Shown: positions 24,288-33,142 of the stretch, piece by piece | How the letters are laid out: every line of letters starts with the position of its first letter | Position numbering within the stretch: the first letter of the stretch is position 1 | From: CAMBRF01 sp964404035 | GTDB lineage: Bacteria > Verrucomicrobiota > Kiritimatiellia > CAIKKV01 > CAITUY01 | DNA length: 34,874 bases | Assembly: GCA_964404035.1 (NCBI GenBank) | Contig: CAYOIT010000033.1 | Location: 1-34,874 of the forward strand | Direction of reading: 5' to 3' | Made by a program: the position numbers and the translations under genes | The notes under the pieces: generated by a model | Told to the model about the DNA's origin: nothing | The model's input: the letters and a program-made list of their open reading frames with translations, nothing else | Database searches by the model: none

Positions 24288-25301
24288 CTATTTAACTGAT
24301 TTCTTTGTGCGCAAAATGGACCGTCCCGCCGCCTTGGCGTAGCCGTCGGGGTGGGCCTGATGCCACGCCCAGGCGCTCTCCACAATGGAGCGGAGATCGG
24401 AAAACACGGGCACCCAGCCCAGGACGGATTTCGCCCGTTCCGCCGACGCGACAAGCCTGTCGGGATCCCCGGGGCGACGCGGGGCAACTTCCACGGGGAT
24501 TGGGTGCCCCGTGACCTCTCGAACCACGTCAATCACCTCGCGAACCGAGAACCCATTGCCGGTTCCCAGATTGAAGGCCCCCTCGTGCTTACCGGTCAGG
24601 GCAAGAATATGGGCCCGCCCCAGGTCCACAATGTGAATATAATCGCGGATACAGGTCCCGTCAGGGGTCTTATAGTCCGTTCCGAAAATATTCACGCTGG
24701 GCTGTTTTCCCTGCGCCACTTTGATCACATTCGGGATCAGGTGTGTCTCGGGATCGTGATCCTCGCCAAATTTCCGTGTGGCGCCTGAGGCGTTGAAATA
24801 CCTCAAAAAGACCGGTTGAATCCCTTGAATCTGCCGGTACCACGCCAGGACTTTCTCGAACATCAACTTGGATTCGCCGTAAGGATTGACCGGCCGCTGG
24901 GGTGTATCCTCGGTGATCGGAACCCGTTCAGGGTAGCCATAAGTCGCACAAGTGGACGAAAAAACAATCTTCGGCACGCCGGCCTTAACCATGGCCTCCA
25001 CCAGATTGACGCCACCGGTCACGTTGTTCGTAAAATACATCCCGGGATCGCGCATCGATTCGCCGACCAGGGCATAGGCGGCAAAATGCATAACGGCATC
25101 CGGCTTCGCCGACGTCATTGCCCTGACGACCTGGTCTGCAACACGCAGGTCCCCTTTGATCAGCCGGGCACGCGAATCGATGGCCTTACGGTGCCCCCGC
25201 TCCAGGTTGTCGAATACAACCACGTCATGCCCTTCGTCGAGCAGCAACTCTGTGGTCACACTGCCAATATACCCGGATCCACCGGTGACAAAGACTTTCA
25301 T
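24288..25301 (-). CDS. galE: UDP-glucose 4-epimerase
   Basis: This 337-aa SDR enzyme interconverts UDP-glucose and UDP-galactose. Seen: NAD-binding GGSGYIGS (7-14), FDNLERGHRKA, the FSSTCATYGYP active-site segment (Ser/Thr) and catalytic PYGESK (Tyr141, Lys145), then a substrate domain containing LRYFNASGA and TPDGTCIRDYIHI. The ATG overlaps the lpxD stop by 4 nt (ATGA) and GAGGA lies upstream. It can supply UDP-galactose for exopolysaccharide or lipopolysaccharide. Epimerases acting on UDP-N-acetylhexosamines are close relatives, so the exact substrate is not certain. Confidence 0.93.
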   Translation of the reverse strand: MKVFVTGGSGYIGSVTTELLLDEGHDVVVFDNLERGHRKAIDSRARLIKGDLRVADQVVRAMTSAKPDAVMHFAAYALVGESMRDPGMYFTNNVTGGVNLVEAMVKAGVPKIVFSSTCATYGYPERVPITEDTPQRPVNPYGESKLMFEKVLAWYRQIQGIQPVFLRYFNASGATRKFGEDHDPETHLIPNVIKVAQGKQPSVNIFGTDYKTPDGTCIRDYIHIVDLGRAHILALTGKHEGAFNLGTGNGFSVREVIDVVREVTGHPIPVEVAPRRPGDPDRLVASAERAKSVLGWVPVFSDLRSIVESAWAWHQAHPDGYAKAAGRSILRTKKSVK

Positions 25302-26329
25302 GGTTTCCTCTCAAGGGCCTGAAGACGTTCCTCAATGCCTGCCACTTTCTTCTTCAACTCGGGAATACGCATCATATGGGCATGCGCCTTACGCGACTCG
25401 CCATGCGGCATGGCCGGGTAACCGGAAACGAACGTGGCCGCCGGGACATCCTTGAGAACGCCGGCCTGCCCCCCCACCACGGAATCATCGCCGATATGCA
25501 GATGTCCGGCAACTCCCGCCTGCCCTGCCAACTGCACTCGCCTGCCGATATGAGCGCTTCCCGAAATTCCCACCTGGGCGGCAATGGCCGTGTCCTCGTC
25601 AATCTTCACGTTATGCGCCACTTGCACAAGGTTGTCGATTTTGACCCCGTTCGCAATCCGCGTCTCACCGAAGCGCGCACGGTCCACCGTGGTATTGGCG
25701 CCAATCTCGACATCATCGCCAACGACCACGATCCCCACTTGCGGCACTTTCTTCCAATGACCGGCATCCTTGACATAACCGAACCCGTCGCTCCCGATCA
25801 CGGCGCCGTTATGCAGAATCACGCGATTGCCAACCCGGCCGTATTCGCGCAACGTCACCTGCGGATAGAACAGGCAATCGGACCCCACCGTGCACTCTTT
25901 GCCAATGTAGCATCCCGCCACCAGCACCGAACGGTCGCCCACGGCCGCCCCGCTCTCGATCACGCAATGCGGCCCGATATGAACCTCACGCCCGATCTTC
26001 GTTCCCTCGGCAATGACAGCCGAAGGATGAATCCCGGGGGCATAGGTGACGGGCGGTCTCGCCAGCCAGACCGCCACCTGGGCAAACGCCGCGTCCGCAC
26101 CCTTCACACGAATGAGCGTTGCCGGGGTCTCGCCCTGCCACGAGTCATCCACCAGAACGGCCGACGCTTGCGTGGACTTCATCGCCGGGGAATAGCGGGG
26201 GTTGTGGAGGAACGTCACGTCGCCGGGCTGCGCCTGGTCCAAGGCCGCCACACTTCTTATCTCGACGTTGCCGGAGCCTTCGACCCTGCCGCCCAACCTT
26301 CGCGCGATCTCCTCGATTGTCAGCGCCAT
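25298..26329 (-). CDS. lpxD: UDP-3-O-acylglucosamine N-acyltransferase
   Basis: This 343-aa enzyme adds the second acyl chain in lipid A synthesis using acyl-ACP. It has the N-terminal uridine-binding domain (about 1-95), a left-handed beta-helix of hexapeptide repeats (about 100-300) and a C-terminal helical bundle (PELKKKVAGIEERLQAL). The catalytic His is in NLVQVAHNVKID (residue 239, the same number as in E. coli). I chose the ATG at 26329, which has AAGGAG 8 nt upstream; a GTG at 26338 overlaps that ribosome-binding site. Its stop overlaps galE, where fabZ and lpxA follow in proteobacteria. It shows that the organism makes lipid A. Confidence 0.95.
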   Translation of the reverse strand: MALTIEEIARRLGGRVEGSGNVEIRSVAALDQAQPGDVTFLHNPRYSPAMKSTQASAVLVDDSWQGETPATLIRVKGADAAFAQVAVWLARPPVTYAPGIHPSAVIAEGTKIGREVHIGPHCVIESGAAVGDRSVLVAGCYIGKECTVGSDCLFYPQVTLREYGRVGNRVILHNGAVIGSDGFGYVKDAGHWKKVPQVGIVVVGDDVEIGANTTVDRARFGETRIANGVKIDNLVQVAHNVKIDEDTAIAAQVGISGSAHIGRRVQLAGQAGVAGHLHIGDDSVVGGQAGVLKDVPAATFVSGYPAMPHGESRKAHAHMMRIPELKKKVAGIEERLQALERKP

Positions 26330-26334
26330 CTCCC

Positions 26335-26916
26335 TCACTCCTTGCCGGCAGGCTTGTCGGCGTTAAGCAACTTCAAAACGTCGTCGGTGATATCCATTTT
26401 GGGCTCCGCATAGAGCACGGGCTCCAGTCCGTTCGCCAGCAGGCCTCCGGACTCCAGCACCAGCGTATACCCATCCTTGTCGGCGCAAACCTTCACGGCA
26501 GACTTGATCGCCTTGGCCAGTTCGGCATGGATCTTTCGGCCTTCGCCTTCGATCTGCTTCTTCCGTGTCGAGGCCTTCTCGCGAATCGCGTTCTCATACT
26601 CGATCACCTCGGCGAGTTTCGCTTCGGCTTGCTCGCGCTTCTTGTCGCGGGCCTCTTCGGTCAGTACTTTATTCTGGGCCTCCGCGCGAAGCGCTTCAAA
26701 ATCCTGCTTCAGCGTCTTGTGTTCCTGCAGCAGTTTTTCGCGTTCGGCCGAAAAATCATCCAGCTGCTGCTGAATGTGCGTATCGGCCATCTCGGTCTTG
26801 TAGTAGTCCTTCAGCACGCGACTGCCATTGACCACCGCAATGCGGACTTCCCCTGCATTCGTCAGCGAAACGGCCAATCCTGTCACCGCCACGATCAGCA
26901 AAGCTCGTATTTTCAC
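26335..26916 (-). CDS. skp: OmpH/Skp-type periplasmic chaperone
   Basis: This 193-aa precursor has a signal peptide (about 1-21, ending SLTNAGE), the family's VRIAVVNGSRVLKDY strand and a long charged coiled coil (about 45-130), as expected for the Skp trimer that holds unfolded outer-membrane proteins. The likely start is the GTG at 26916 because AAAGGAG sits 5 nt before it and the signal peptide then follows directly; an ATG at 26931 would place this site inside the coding region. The gene lies between bamA and lpxD, as in many diderm bacteria. Confidence 0.86.
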   Translation of the reverse strand: MKIRALLIVAVTGLAVSLTNAGEVRIAVVNGSRVLKDYYKTEMADTHIQQQLDDFSAEREKLLQEHKTLKQDFEALRAEAQNKVLTEEARDKKREQAEAKLAEVIEYENAIREKASTRKKQIEGEGRKIHAELAKAIKSAVKVCADKDGYTLVLESGGLLANGLEPVLYAEPKMDITDDVLKLLNADKPAGKE

Positions 26917-26932
26917 ATCAGCTCCTTTCATG

Positions 26933-29269
26933 TCAGAACCCATATCCAATCCAGAAACTCCAGTTTTCCGTCCGCGACCGAGGATCATCTTTCTCCACCG
27001 GCCAGGCATAGTCAAAGCGCATGGGGAAACCCGGAATATCCAGGCGCAACCCCAACCCAGCGCCCGCGGCCAGGTGACTCAAGTCAAACTCATAGGGATC
27101 AAACCAGACATTTCCGACGTCGTAAAACCCCGCCACCCTCAGTTTGGGGGCACCGGGTATCGGAATCGAGTACTCGGCACTCGCAAGTGCCAGGCTCTGG
27201 CCACCGCAAGGTCTCACCGTATCGCTGCCGTCCGCCCGTTCCGCTTTGGGCCCCACCCACCGGTACCGGAATCCCCGGACCGTTCGTGAGCCGCCCATGA
27301 ACAGCCGCTCGGAAAGAGGCACCTCCTCGGTGTCGCCATAGGCGTCCACCACCTCCGCCCGCGTCCGCAGGCTCAACACATGATGCCACCACAAGGGCAC
27401 GTGGACACTCCCGCCGAGCTCCAAGTCATACAGGTCCGTATCGAACCCAAAAGGACCGCCCGTCAGCGTGGCAGTCGCATAAGTGCGCGACCCGCGTGTC
27501 GGCACAAAGAAGTTATCCCGGGTATCCCGGCTCCAGGTTGTTGCCACGGAACTGGCCACACGCTCCGGCTCGGCAAAGTCGAAGGCGTTCGTTTCATCGC
27601 CATCGATGACGACATAGGCATTGGTGTCGCTGACGTCCCTGATCTTGACCTGCTCCAGCCGGTACTTGAATTCCAGCCGGTTCGGCCCGATCAGCGGAAC
27701 CCCCAGCCCGATCGCACCGCCCTGCCGCTGCACATCATAATCCCGGTCATTGATCCGCTGACGATAGAGGTCCGTGCTCAGCGAAAGCTTGCGGTCCATG
27801 AACCATGGCTCCACGAACGACAACGTGTACGACTCGCGGGTCGAGCCGAATTCGGTACGAAGCTTGATCTTCTCACCAGCCCCCATGTACGGCGGACCGC
27901 GAAAGTCGAAGTTGCCTTGGCTGACCTCCACAAAACCGATGAGTTTGTCGATACTCGAGAAACCTGCGCCCGCCATGATCTGACCGGTGCGCTGTTCTTC
28001 CACCTCGAAGACAATATCGCTCCTGTTGCTGATCGCCTTTCCTTCGTCGAAGGACGTCACATTGGAAAAGTACCCCAGGTTGCGCAAACGGCTCTCGCTC
28101 TTGCGAATGCGCACGCCGTCGAATTTTTCGCCGGGAAAGATCAACAGTTCACGGCGGATGACCTTGTCACGGGTGACACTGTTCCCCCGGATCAACACAT
28201 TTCGAATGTAAGTCAGCTGCCCCTCGGACACGGCAAAGCGGATGTCGACATCGCCCTCTTTTTCCTTCAGATCCAACCGGGGAATGACCAGGGTGTCCAT
28301 GTAGCCCCGGCTCTCATAGTAGTCCCGCACCGCCTCGGCAGCCTTGTTGATGGAGGTTGACGAAGCCACGTCGCCGCTTTTCAAGTCTGCCGCCACCAGC
28401 AACGCCGTCTCAGGGAACAGCAGTTTCCCCGGTACACTCACCTGCGCCACCCGGTAACAGAGCCCTTCGACAATCTGAACGGTCACCAGGTGCTTTCCGG
28501 GCGCCGTTTCAACGCTCACCGGCTTCTTGATCTCAACATCCAGATATCCGCGATCCTTGTAGATGGCACGAATGCGCTCACACCCCGCGCTCAAGTCATC
28601 CTCATCATAGGGGGTCTTCCTGAACCACCCGATCGGGTTCCACCATGCCGGCAGATCCATCGCCTCGCGAAGCGCCGAATACTCGACCGCCTTGGCCCCG
28701 GGGAACCGAATCTCGCGCACTTGGTTCGGCGCCCCCTCGATCACGGACACCGTCAGGAGCGCCAGGCCGGCTTTCTCATCCGTCACATCAAGCGTCGGCA
28801 CCACGCTCACAGAACCATACAAGCGCTTCCGGTACTCTTCTTTCACCTTGACCAACCGCGCCGCCACAGTGGCCTCGTCCAGGAAATCGCCTGGATTCAG
28901 GCCGATCAGATCTCTCACCTTGTTATCGCCCAACTCCTCCGCCCCCACAACCTTCACCGGCTGAATCAGCTTGAACTTCATCTTCACGCAGTAGTTCAGC
29001 ACCACGCCATCCGGTGACGGCTCAACCTCAGCCTGCACATCCGCAAAGCGTCCCGACTCCAGCAGATGGCGCACGTCGCTGGCCACCACGCCGCGGTCCA
29101 GCTCACTCCCGGTCTTGGCACTGACATAGGAGCGGACCAGGGTCTCATCCACCGCCACCTTTCCCAATTGCCGGATCTTGACCTCTTTGATCGGGTCAGC
29201 ATTCACCCCCACCACAAGGGTCAGCCACAGTGCGATCCAGAGTCGTATCGTATGACAGGACATCTTCAT
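26933..29269 (-). CDS. bamA: Outer-membrane protein assembly factor
   Basis: This 778-aa precursor is the central outer-membrane insertase of the BAM complex. A signal peptide (about 1-24) is followed by five POTRA domains (about 27-400) and a 16-strand barrel (about 425-778). The loop-6 motif VRGF is at about 664-667 (GGSRTVRGFRYRWVGP) and the protein ends in aromatic WIGYGF, the insertion signal. AGGAGG lies 7 nt before the ATG, which overlaps the dnaB stop by 4 nt. The unusual feature is the upstream neighbour: dnaB rather than rseP or another envelope gene. Confidence 0.96.
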   Translation of the reverse strand: MKMSCHTIRLWIALWLTLVVGVNADPIKEVKIRQLGKVAVDETLVRSYVSAKTGSELDRGVVASDVRHLLESGRFADVQAEVEPSPDGVVLNYCVKMKFKLIQPVKVVGAEELGDNKVRDLIGLNPGDFLDEATVAARLVKVKEEYRKRLYGSVSVVPTLDVTDEKAGLALLTVSVIEGAPNQVREIRFPGAKAVEYSALREAMDLPAWWNPIGWFRKTPYDEDDLSAGCERIRAIYKDRGYLDVEIKKPVSVETAPGKHLVTVQIVEGLCYRVAQVSVPGKLLFPETALLVAADLKSGDVASSTSINKAAEAVRDYYESRGYMDTLVIPRLDLKEKEGDVDIRFAVSEGQLTYIRNVLIRGNSVTRDKVIRRELLIFPGEKFDGVRIRKSESRLRNLGYFSNVTSFDEGKAISNRSDIVFEVEEQRTGQIMAGAGFSSIDKLIGFVEVSQGNFDFRGPPYMGAGEKIKLRTEFGSTRESYTLSFVEPWFMDRKLSLSTDLYRQRINDRDYDVQRQGGAIGLGVPLIGPNRLEFKYRLEQVKIRDVSDTNAYVVIDGDETNAFDFAEPERVASSVATTWSRDTRDNFFVPTRGSRTYATATLTGGPFGFDTDLYDLELGGSVHVPLWWHHVLSLRTRAEVVDAYGDTEEVPLSERLFMGGSRTVRGFRYRWVGPKAERADGSDTVRPCGGQSLALASAEYSIPIPGAPKLRVAGFYDVGNVWFDPYEFDLSHLAAGAGLGLRLDIPGFPMRFDYAWPVEKDDPRSRTENWSFWIGYGF

Positions 29270-30696
29270 CCGGTTTCCTCCTGCATGTAGGTCGGCTGAA
29301 CGGCCGCCTCGTCCACTCCGCGCGCGCTATCCCTGAAACGGGTGTAATCCTCGTCAAACTCCATCCGGAGATCCTCGTGGGCCGGCCCATTGCGGTTTTT
29401 TGCCACATCGACGTACGCCAGCGACCGGTTGTCGTGCTCAGGATCCCCCACAATCCGGCAGGGCCTCCGCAACAGGAGGACCATGTCGGCATCCTGCTCG
29501 ATGGACCCGGAGTCTCTCAGGTCCGAAAGCTTGGGCTTCTCCGTCGTGCCCCGCGTCTCCGGTGCCCGGCTGAGCTGGCTGAGCACAAGCACGGGAACCC
29601 CCAGTTCCTTGGCCATCGCCTTGAGACCCGCGGAAACCATGGAAATCTCGACCTGTCGTCCATGTCTCGAAAACTCGGGCGCTCGCAGCAGTTGCAGATA
29701 GTCCACCACGATCAGTTCGACGTTGCGCTTGGCCTTCATGCGGCGGGCACGCGCCCTCAACTCGGTAATCTCCAGCCCGGCCGTGTCATCCAGAAAGATC
29801 GGCGCCCGGACCAAGGCATCGGCCGCCTGGATCAGTCGGCGATGGTTGACCTCGGAAATGAACCCGTCGCCAATCCGGTGCGCGGACACCTCGGCCCGGC
29901 AGCACACCATGCGCTTGACCAGGTCCACCGACGACATTTCCAGGCTGAACACCGCCACCGGCCGCGGACGGTTCTGTGGATCGCCCTTTCCGAGCGCCAC
30001 ATTCTCGACGATGTTCATCGCCAGCGAGGTCTTTCCCATGGAGGGGCGCGCCGCCAGGATGATCATGTTCCCGGGCTTCATCCCCTTCATCGTATCATCC
30101 AGATCCCGATACCCTGTGGGAACTCCCTGAAATCCGCGATGCTCGTTATCGAACAGCGCCACGATCTCGTGGACCAGATCCGGCCACTCGCGCATCTGGC
30201 CGTGCTGGTGCGCCGTGATGTCAAAAAAGGATTGTTCGGCCTGCCCCAGGACGGACTGGGCATCGGCCTCGGGCTCGTAGCAGATGCGTTCCGCCTCGCG
30301 TGCGGCTTGAATGACGAACCGCAACAGCGCCCGGTCACGGACAATCGCGATGTAGTACTCGGCGTGGGCCGACGTCGGCGTGGCATCCACGATGCGGTTG
30401 AGCGCCGCCGGACCGCCCAACCGATCCAGAACGCCGCTCCCCCTGAGGCGTTCGCTGACGGTCAGCAGATCAATGGGACGCCCTTCGCGGGACATCTCCA
30501 GCATCGCCTCGAAAATCGCGCGGTACGCGGGGATGTAAAATGATTCGGGGACCAGTTGCTTCTCGATGCAAAGGTCCATGACCTTATCGGCATCCAGCAG
30601 CACGGCCCCCAACACCCCCCGTTCGGCATCCTCGCTGTGAGGCGGCACGCGATCGACGCGCGGCGTCACGGGCGAGACAGGGGCATCGCTTGGCAT
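29266..30696 (-). CDS. dnaB: Replicative DNA helicase
   Basis: This 476-aa protein unwinds DNA at the replication fork. The N-terminal collar domain (about 20-125: ERGVLGAVLLD) is linked to a RecA-like helicase domain (about 185-460) with Walker A ARPSMGKTS (216-224), AVFSLEMSS, Walker B LIVVDYLQLL, LSQLSRAPE and the arginine-finger region SGSIEQDADMVLLLRR. No intein is present. AGGA lies 8 nt before the ATG inside the end of rplI, 4 nt away. The order rpsF-ssb-rpsR-rplI-dnaB is conserved in many bacteria. Confidence 0.97.
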   Translation of the reverse strand: MPSDAPVSPVTPRVDRVPPHSEDAERGVLGAVLLDADKVMDLCIEKQLVPESFYIPAYRAIFEAMLEMSREGRPIDLLTVSERLRGSGVLDRLGGPAALNRIVDATPTSAHAEYYIAIVRDRALLRFVIQAAREAERICYEPEADAQSVLGQAEQSFFDITAHQHGQMREWPDLVHEIVALFDNEHRGFQGVPTGYRDLDDTMKGMKPGNMIILAARPSMGKTSLAMNIVENVALGKGDPQNRPRPVAVFSLEMSSVDLVKRMVCCRAEVSAHRIGDGFISEVNHRRLIQAADALVRAPIFLDDTAGLEITELRARARRMKAKRNVELIVVDYLQLLRAPEFSRHGRQVEISMVSAGLKAMAKELGVPVLVLSQLSRAPETRGTTEKPKLSDLRDSGSIEQDADMVLLLRRPCRIVGDPEHDNRSLAYVDVAKNRNGPAHEDLRMEFDEDYTRFRDSARGVDEAAVQPTYMQEETG

Positions 30697-30700
30697 GGAT

Positions 30701-31150
30701 CTATTCCTGAACGACCCAGACCTTGACCACAGCCTCGACTTCGGGATGAACCTTGACCTTCACCTCATAGACACCGAGTTCCTTGATCGGTTCATCGAGC
30801 TGAACGGCGTGCTTGTCGATCTCGAAGCCCTGTGCGGAGATGAGCTTGACGATGTCCGACGGCGTCACGGACCCGAACAGCTTCTCACCCTCGCCCACCT
30901 TCATGGTGATCGTGTAAGAGCCCTTCTCGATGGCGGCCGCGCGCTGCTTGGCTGCCTCGATGGCCACTTTCTTCTCGGCCTCACGTACCTGCTGAAGCTT
31001 GGCCAACTGGCGGCGCGTGGCATCCGTCACGGGCGCGGCGAGTTTGTTGGGGATCAGGTAGTTCCGGGCGAACCCTTCGGTCACGCGAACCACCTGCCCC
31101 TGGGCTCCAAGATCCTTCACATCCTGCATCAAAAGTATTTCAACTGCCAT
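30701..31150 (-). CDS. rplI: Large ribosomal subunit protein bL9
   Basis: This 149-aa protein has the N-terminal RNA-binding domain (MAVEILLMQDVKDLGAQGQ, GFARNYLIPNKLA), the long connecting helix rich in Ala, Lys and Glu (about 45-75) and a C-terminal domain (KLFGSVTPSDIVKLI, IKELGVYEVKVKVHPEV). Length is typical. GGAGG lies 8 nt before the ATG at 31150. A 131-nt gap with a strong hairpin separates it from rpsR upstream. Confidence 0.97.
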   Translation of the reverse strand: MAVEILLMQDVKDLGAQGQVVRVTEGFARNYLIPNKLAAPVTDATRRQLAKLQQVREAEKKVAIEAAKQRAAAIEKGSYTITMKVGEGEKLFGSVTPSDIVKLISAQGFEIDKHAVQLDEPIKELGVYEVKVKVHPEVEAVVKVWVVQE

Positions 31151-31255
31151 TGGTCTATCCTCCACATCGTTCCAGCCCTGAGCCGAGACGTCAGGCACCC
31201 GGCCTGGTCGCGAGGGATCGCCCCGCTCACTCGACTCCGTCCACACCAACCGTCA

Positions 31256-31271
31256 GCCACGGTTCCGTGGC
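31256..31271 (-). terminator. Stem-loop between rpsR and rplI, possible attenuator
   Basis: GCCACGG and CCGTGGC form a perfect inverted repeat (practically a 6-bp stem with a GTTC loop) about 10 nt after the rpsR stop. No T tract follows on the minus strand. Within a ribosomal operon it may tune read-through or RNA stability (inference). Confidence 0.35.
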
Positions 31272-31281
31272 ACGGCCTCAG

Positions 31282-31512
31282 CTAGCGCAACAACCCCATC
31301 ACTCGCGCACGCCGAATGGCGCGGGCAACCGCACGCTGCTGCGACGGAGTCGCTCCGGTGAAGCGCGCCGGCAGGATCTTTCCCTGCTCCGACACAAACT
31401 TCCGCAACAGATCGTAATCGCGCGGATCGATCTCTTTCAGCTCGGTCTGCGGCACACGCCGCTTGGACACCATCACGTTGTTATCCCTGTCTCGACTCGC
31501 CATTGGTTTCAT
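31282..31512 (-). CDS. rpsR: Small ribosomal subunit protein bS18
   Basis: This 76-aa protein carries the bS18 signature: IDPRDYDLLRKFVSEQGKI, PARFTGATPSQQRAVARAI and RARVMGLL at the end. It binds 16S rRNA as a pair with bS6. The start at 31512 has AAGGAG 6 nt upstream; the frame extends five codons further, to a TTG, without support. It follows ssb by 11 nt. Confidence 0.97.
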   Translation of the reverse strand: MKPMASRDRDNNVMVSKRRVPQTELKEIDPRDYDLLRKFVSEQGKILPARFTGATPSQQRAVARAIRRARVMGLLR

Positions 31513-31523
31513 TACTTGCTCCT

Positions 31524-31988
31524 TCAAAAAGGTAAATTGTCTTCGTCGCCGCCTTCAACCGGCGCCTCGGTCACGGCGCTGGCCTCCCCGCGCGGCGGCA
31601 CTTTCGCCGCCGGTTCAGGAAAGCCGCCTGCTTCAGCCGAATCACTGTACTCGGCCCGCTTCGGCGCCCCGATGAACTGCGTGCGATCCGCCACCACGCG
31701 CAGCCGGCTGCTTTTCTGTCCGTCCTTCTCCCATTCCTCGTACTGCAAACGGCCATCCACGAACAAGGGAGACCCTTTGGAGAGATACTGCCCGCAGGCC
31801 TCCCCCTGGCGTCCCCAGACCGCCACATTTACGAAGCAGGTCTCTTCACGTTCCTCGCCGGTCGTCGTCTTGAACCGTCGACTGATCGCCAGGCGAAGAT
31901 CACAGACCGCCTGACCGGACTTCAGATACCGGACCTCCGGATCGCGGGTCAGGTTGCCCATCAGAAACACACGGTTCAGCGTCGCCAT
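31524..31988 (-). CDS. ssb: Single-stranded DNA-binding protein
   Basis: This 154-aa protein has an N-terminal OB fold (about 1-108: LNRVFLMGNLTRDPEVRYL, FVNVAVWGRQGEACGQYLSKG), a flexible Pro/Ala/Glu linker and the acidic C-terminal tip GGDEDNLPF, which recruits replication and repair partners. Length and layout are normal. It lies between rpsF and rpsR, the usual place for ssb, with 19 nt to rpsF. Confidence 0.97.
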   Translation of the reverse strand: MATLNRVFLMGNLTRDPEVRYLKSGQAVCDLRLAISRRFKTTTGEEREETCFVNVAVWGRQGEACGQYLSKGSPLFVDGRLQYEEWEKDGQKSSRLRVVADRTQFIGAPKRAEYSDSAEAGGFPEPAAKVPPRGEASAVTEAPVEGGDEDNLPF

Positions 31989-32007
31989 CAGTCACCGCTT
32001 TCCATCA

Positions 32008-32469
32008 TCACGTCGAGGGAACCGCCGGGCCACGGTCGCCGCGGTCGCTGCGCTCGTAACGGTCACCGCGGTCATAGCGGTCGCCGCGATCGCGCATCCC
32101 GCCACCACCCTCATAGCGATCCCCGCGCTCGTAGCGACTCGGGGCAGCAGGGGCACTCACGGGCGGAGTCTTCTTGGCCAGCTCCTCGTCCAGCTTCACG
32201 ATCTGCACGCGGAAGATTTCGTCGCTCAGACGATAGCGGGCGGTCAAGGTCGCCAGTTTGTCGCCGGGCATCTGGAAGACGACGGCCACGTAGAAACCCG
32301 TTTCCTTCTTCTGCATGGTCCGGGCAAAGGAGCGCCGACCCATATCGCGGGTCCCCGTCACCTTGCCGCCGAGTTTCTCGATTTCGGCCGTCACGTGGGC
32401 GACCATCTCCTTTACGCGTTCGTCCTGCACCGACTCGCCGAAAATGAAAAGTCCTTCGTATGTATTCAC
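32008..32469 (-). CDS. rpsF: Small ribosomal subunit protein bS6 with RGDRY-rich tail
   Basis: The first 100 residues are a standard bS6 fold (MNTYEGLFIFGESVQDERVK, RRSFARTMQKKETGFYVAV, LSDEIFRVQIVKLDEE). An extra tail (about 101-153) contains repeated RGDRY/YDRG units and several RGD triplets; bS6 usually ends with a short acidic stretch in E. coli or stops near residue 95-100. The tail is strongly charged and probably disordered. The start overlaps the pth stop by 4 nt (ATGA), so there is no separate leader for bS6-bS18 autoregulation between the two genes. Confidence 0.95.
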   Translation of the reverse strand: MNTYEGLFIFGESVQDERVKEMVAHVTAEIEKLGGKVTGTRDMGRRSFARTMQKKETGFYVAVVFQMPGDKLATLTARYRLSDEIFRVQIVKLDEELAKKTPPVSAPAAPSRYERGDRYEGGGGMRDRGDRYDRGDRYERSDRGDRGPAVPST

Positions 32470-33089
32470 TCTTGCTTACCTCCTGCCGTTACGTCTTTCT
32501 CGCCGGCCGACTCTGTCCGCCGGGTGTTGAACCGGTTCATAGCCGTGTCCGCACCATGTTCAATCCAGCACAACACAGCATCCGCCGCATCCGTGATGGC
32601 CTTCTCCGCCTCGCTCCACTGCTCACGCCCGAAAGCGTTCAGCACATGCCGAACCAGATCGGCGCCAGGCTGTCCCCGCCCGATCCCTACTCTCAGCCGC
32701 ACAAATTCGTTGGTTCCAAGAACACCGGTAATCGATTCGATTCCCCGATGCCCGCCGCTGCTGCCCTTCTTCCGCATCCGCAGTGCGCCCAGCGGCAGAT
32801 CTGCGTCATCCGCCACCACCAGCAAGTCTTCCGGTCCCAGCTTCCGGTAGCCCAAAACCGCGCCCACCGAACGACCGCTTTCGTTCATGTACGTCTGCGG
32901 CTCCACCAGCAGAATCTCCTGACCGGCATGGTTAACCACACCCGTCAAGGCTTGAAACCTCCCGCTGGACCGCATCCGGCAATCCGACCTTCCGGCCAGA
33001 TGGTCGACGACCATGAATCCCATGTTATGCGGCGTTCGCGCGTACATCTCCCCGGGATTTCCAAGACCAACAACAATCTTCACGCCCAC
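32466..33089 (-). CDS. pth: Peptidyl-tRNA hydrolase
   Basis: This protein of about 207 aa releases tRNA from prematurely dropped peptidyl-tRNA. Seen: VVGLGNPGEMYARTPHNMGF (catalytic His), QTYMNESG (substrate-binding Asn), DDADLPLG (catalytic Asp) and GSSGGHRGIES, where the usual GGHNG has Arg in place of Asn; this variant occurs in other bacterial lineages. The C-terminus is slightly extended and charged. The start is one of two GTG codons (33089 or 33083); neither has a clear ribosome-binding site. It is one of several ribosome-recycling or rescue genes in the window, with ssrA and the GGQ protein. Confidence 0.94.
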   Translation of the reverse strand: MGVKIVVGLGNPGEMYARTPHNMGFMVVDHLAGRSDCRMRSSGRFQALTGVVNHAGQEILLVEPQTYMNESGRSVGAVLGYRKLGPEDLLVVADDADLPLGALRMRKKGSSGGHRGIESITGVLGTNEFVRLRVGIGRGQPGADLVRHVLNAFGREQWSEAEKAITDAADAVLCWIEHGADTAMNRFNTRRTESAGEKDVTAGGKQE

Positions 33090-33142
33090 CGCCCGGGGAA
33101 AAGGGACTCCTCACCCGACGCCCTTTCGGCCATCGGAATGCC

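Noticed and set aside
25376..27300. Two overlapping long plus-strand frames opposite lpxD, skp and bamA
   Set aside because: They overlap each other and conserved minus-strand genes, with no family motif.
27380..28360. 326-codon plus-strand open frame inside bamA
   Set aside because: Antisense to the conserved POTRA and barrel regions of bamA; its sequence looks like a reverse-frame shadow in GC-rich DNA.
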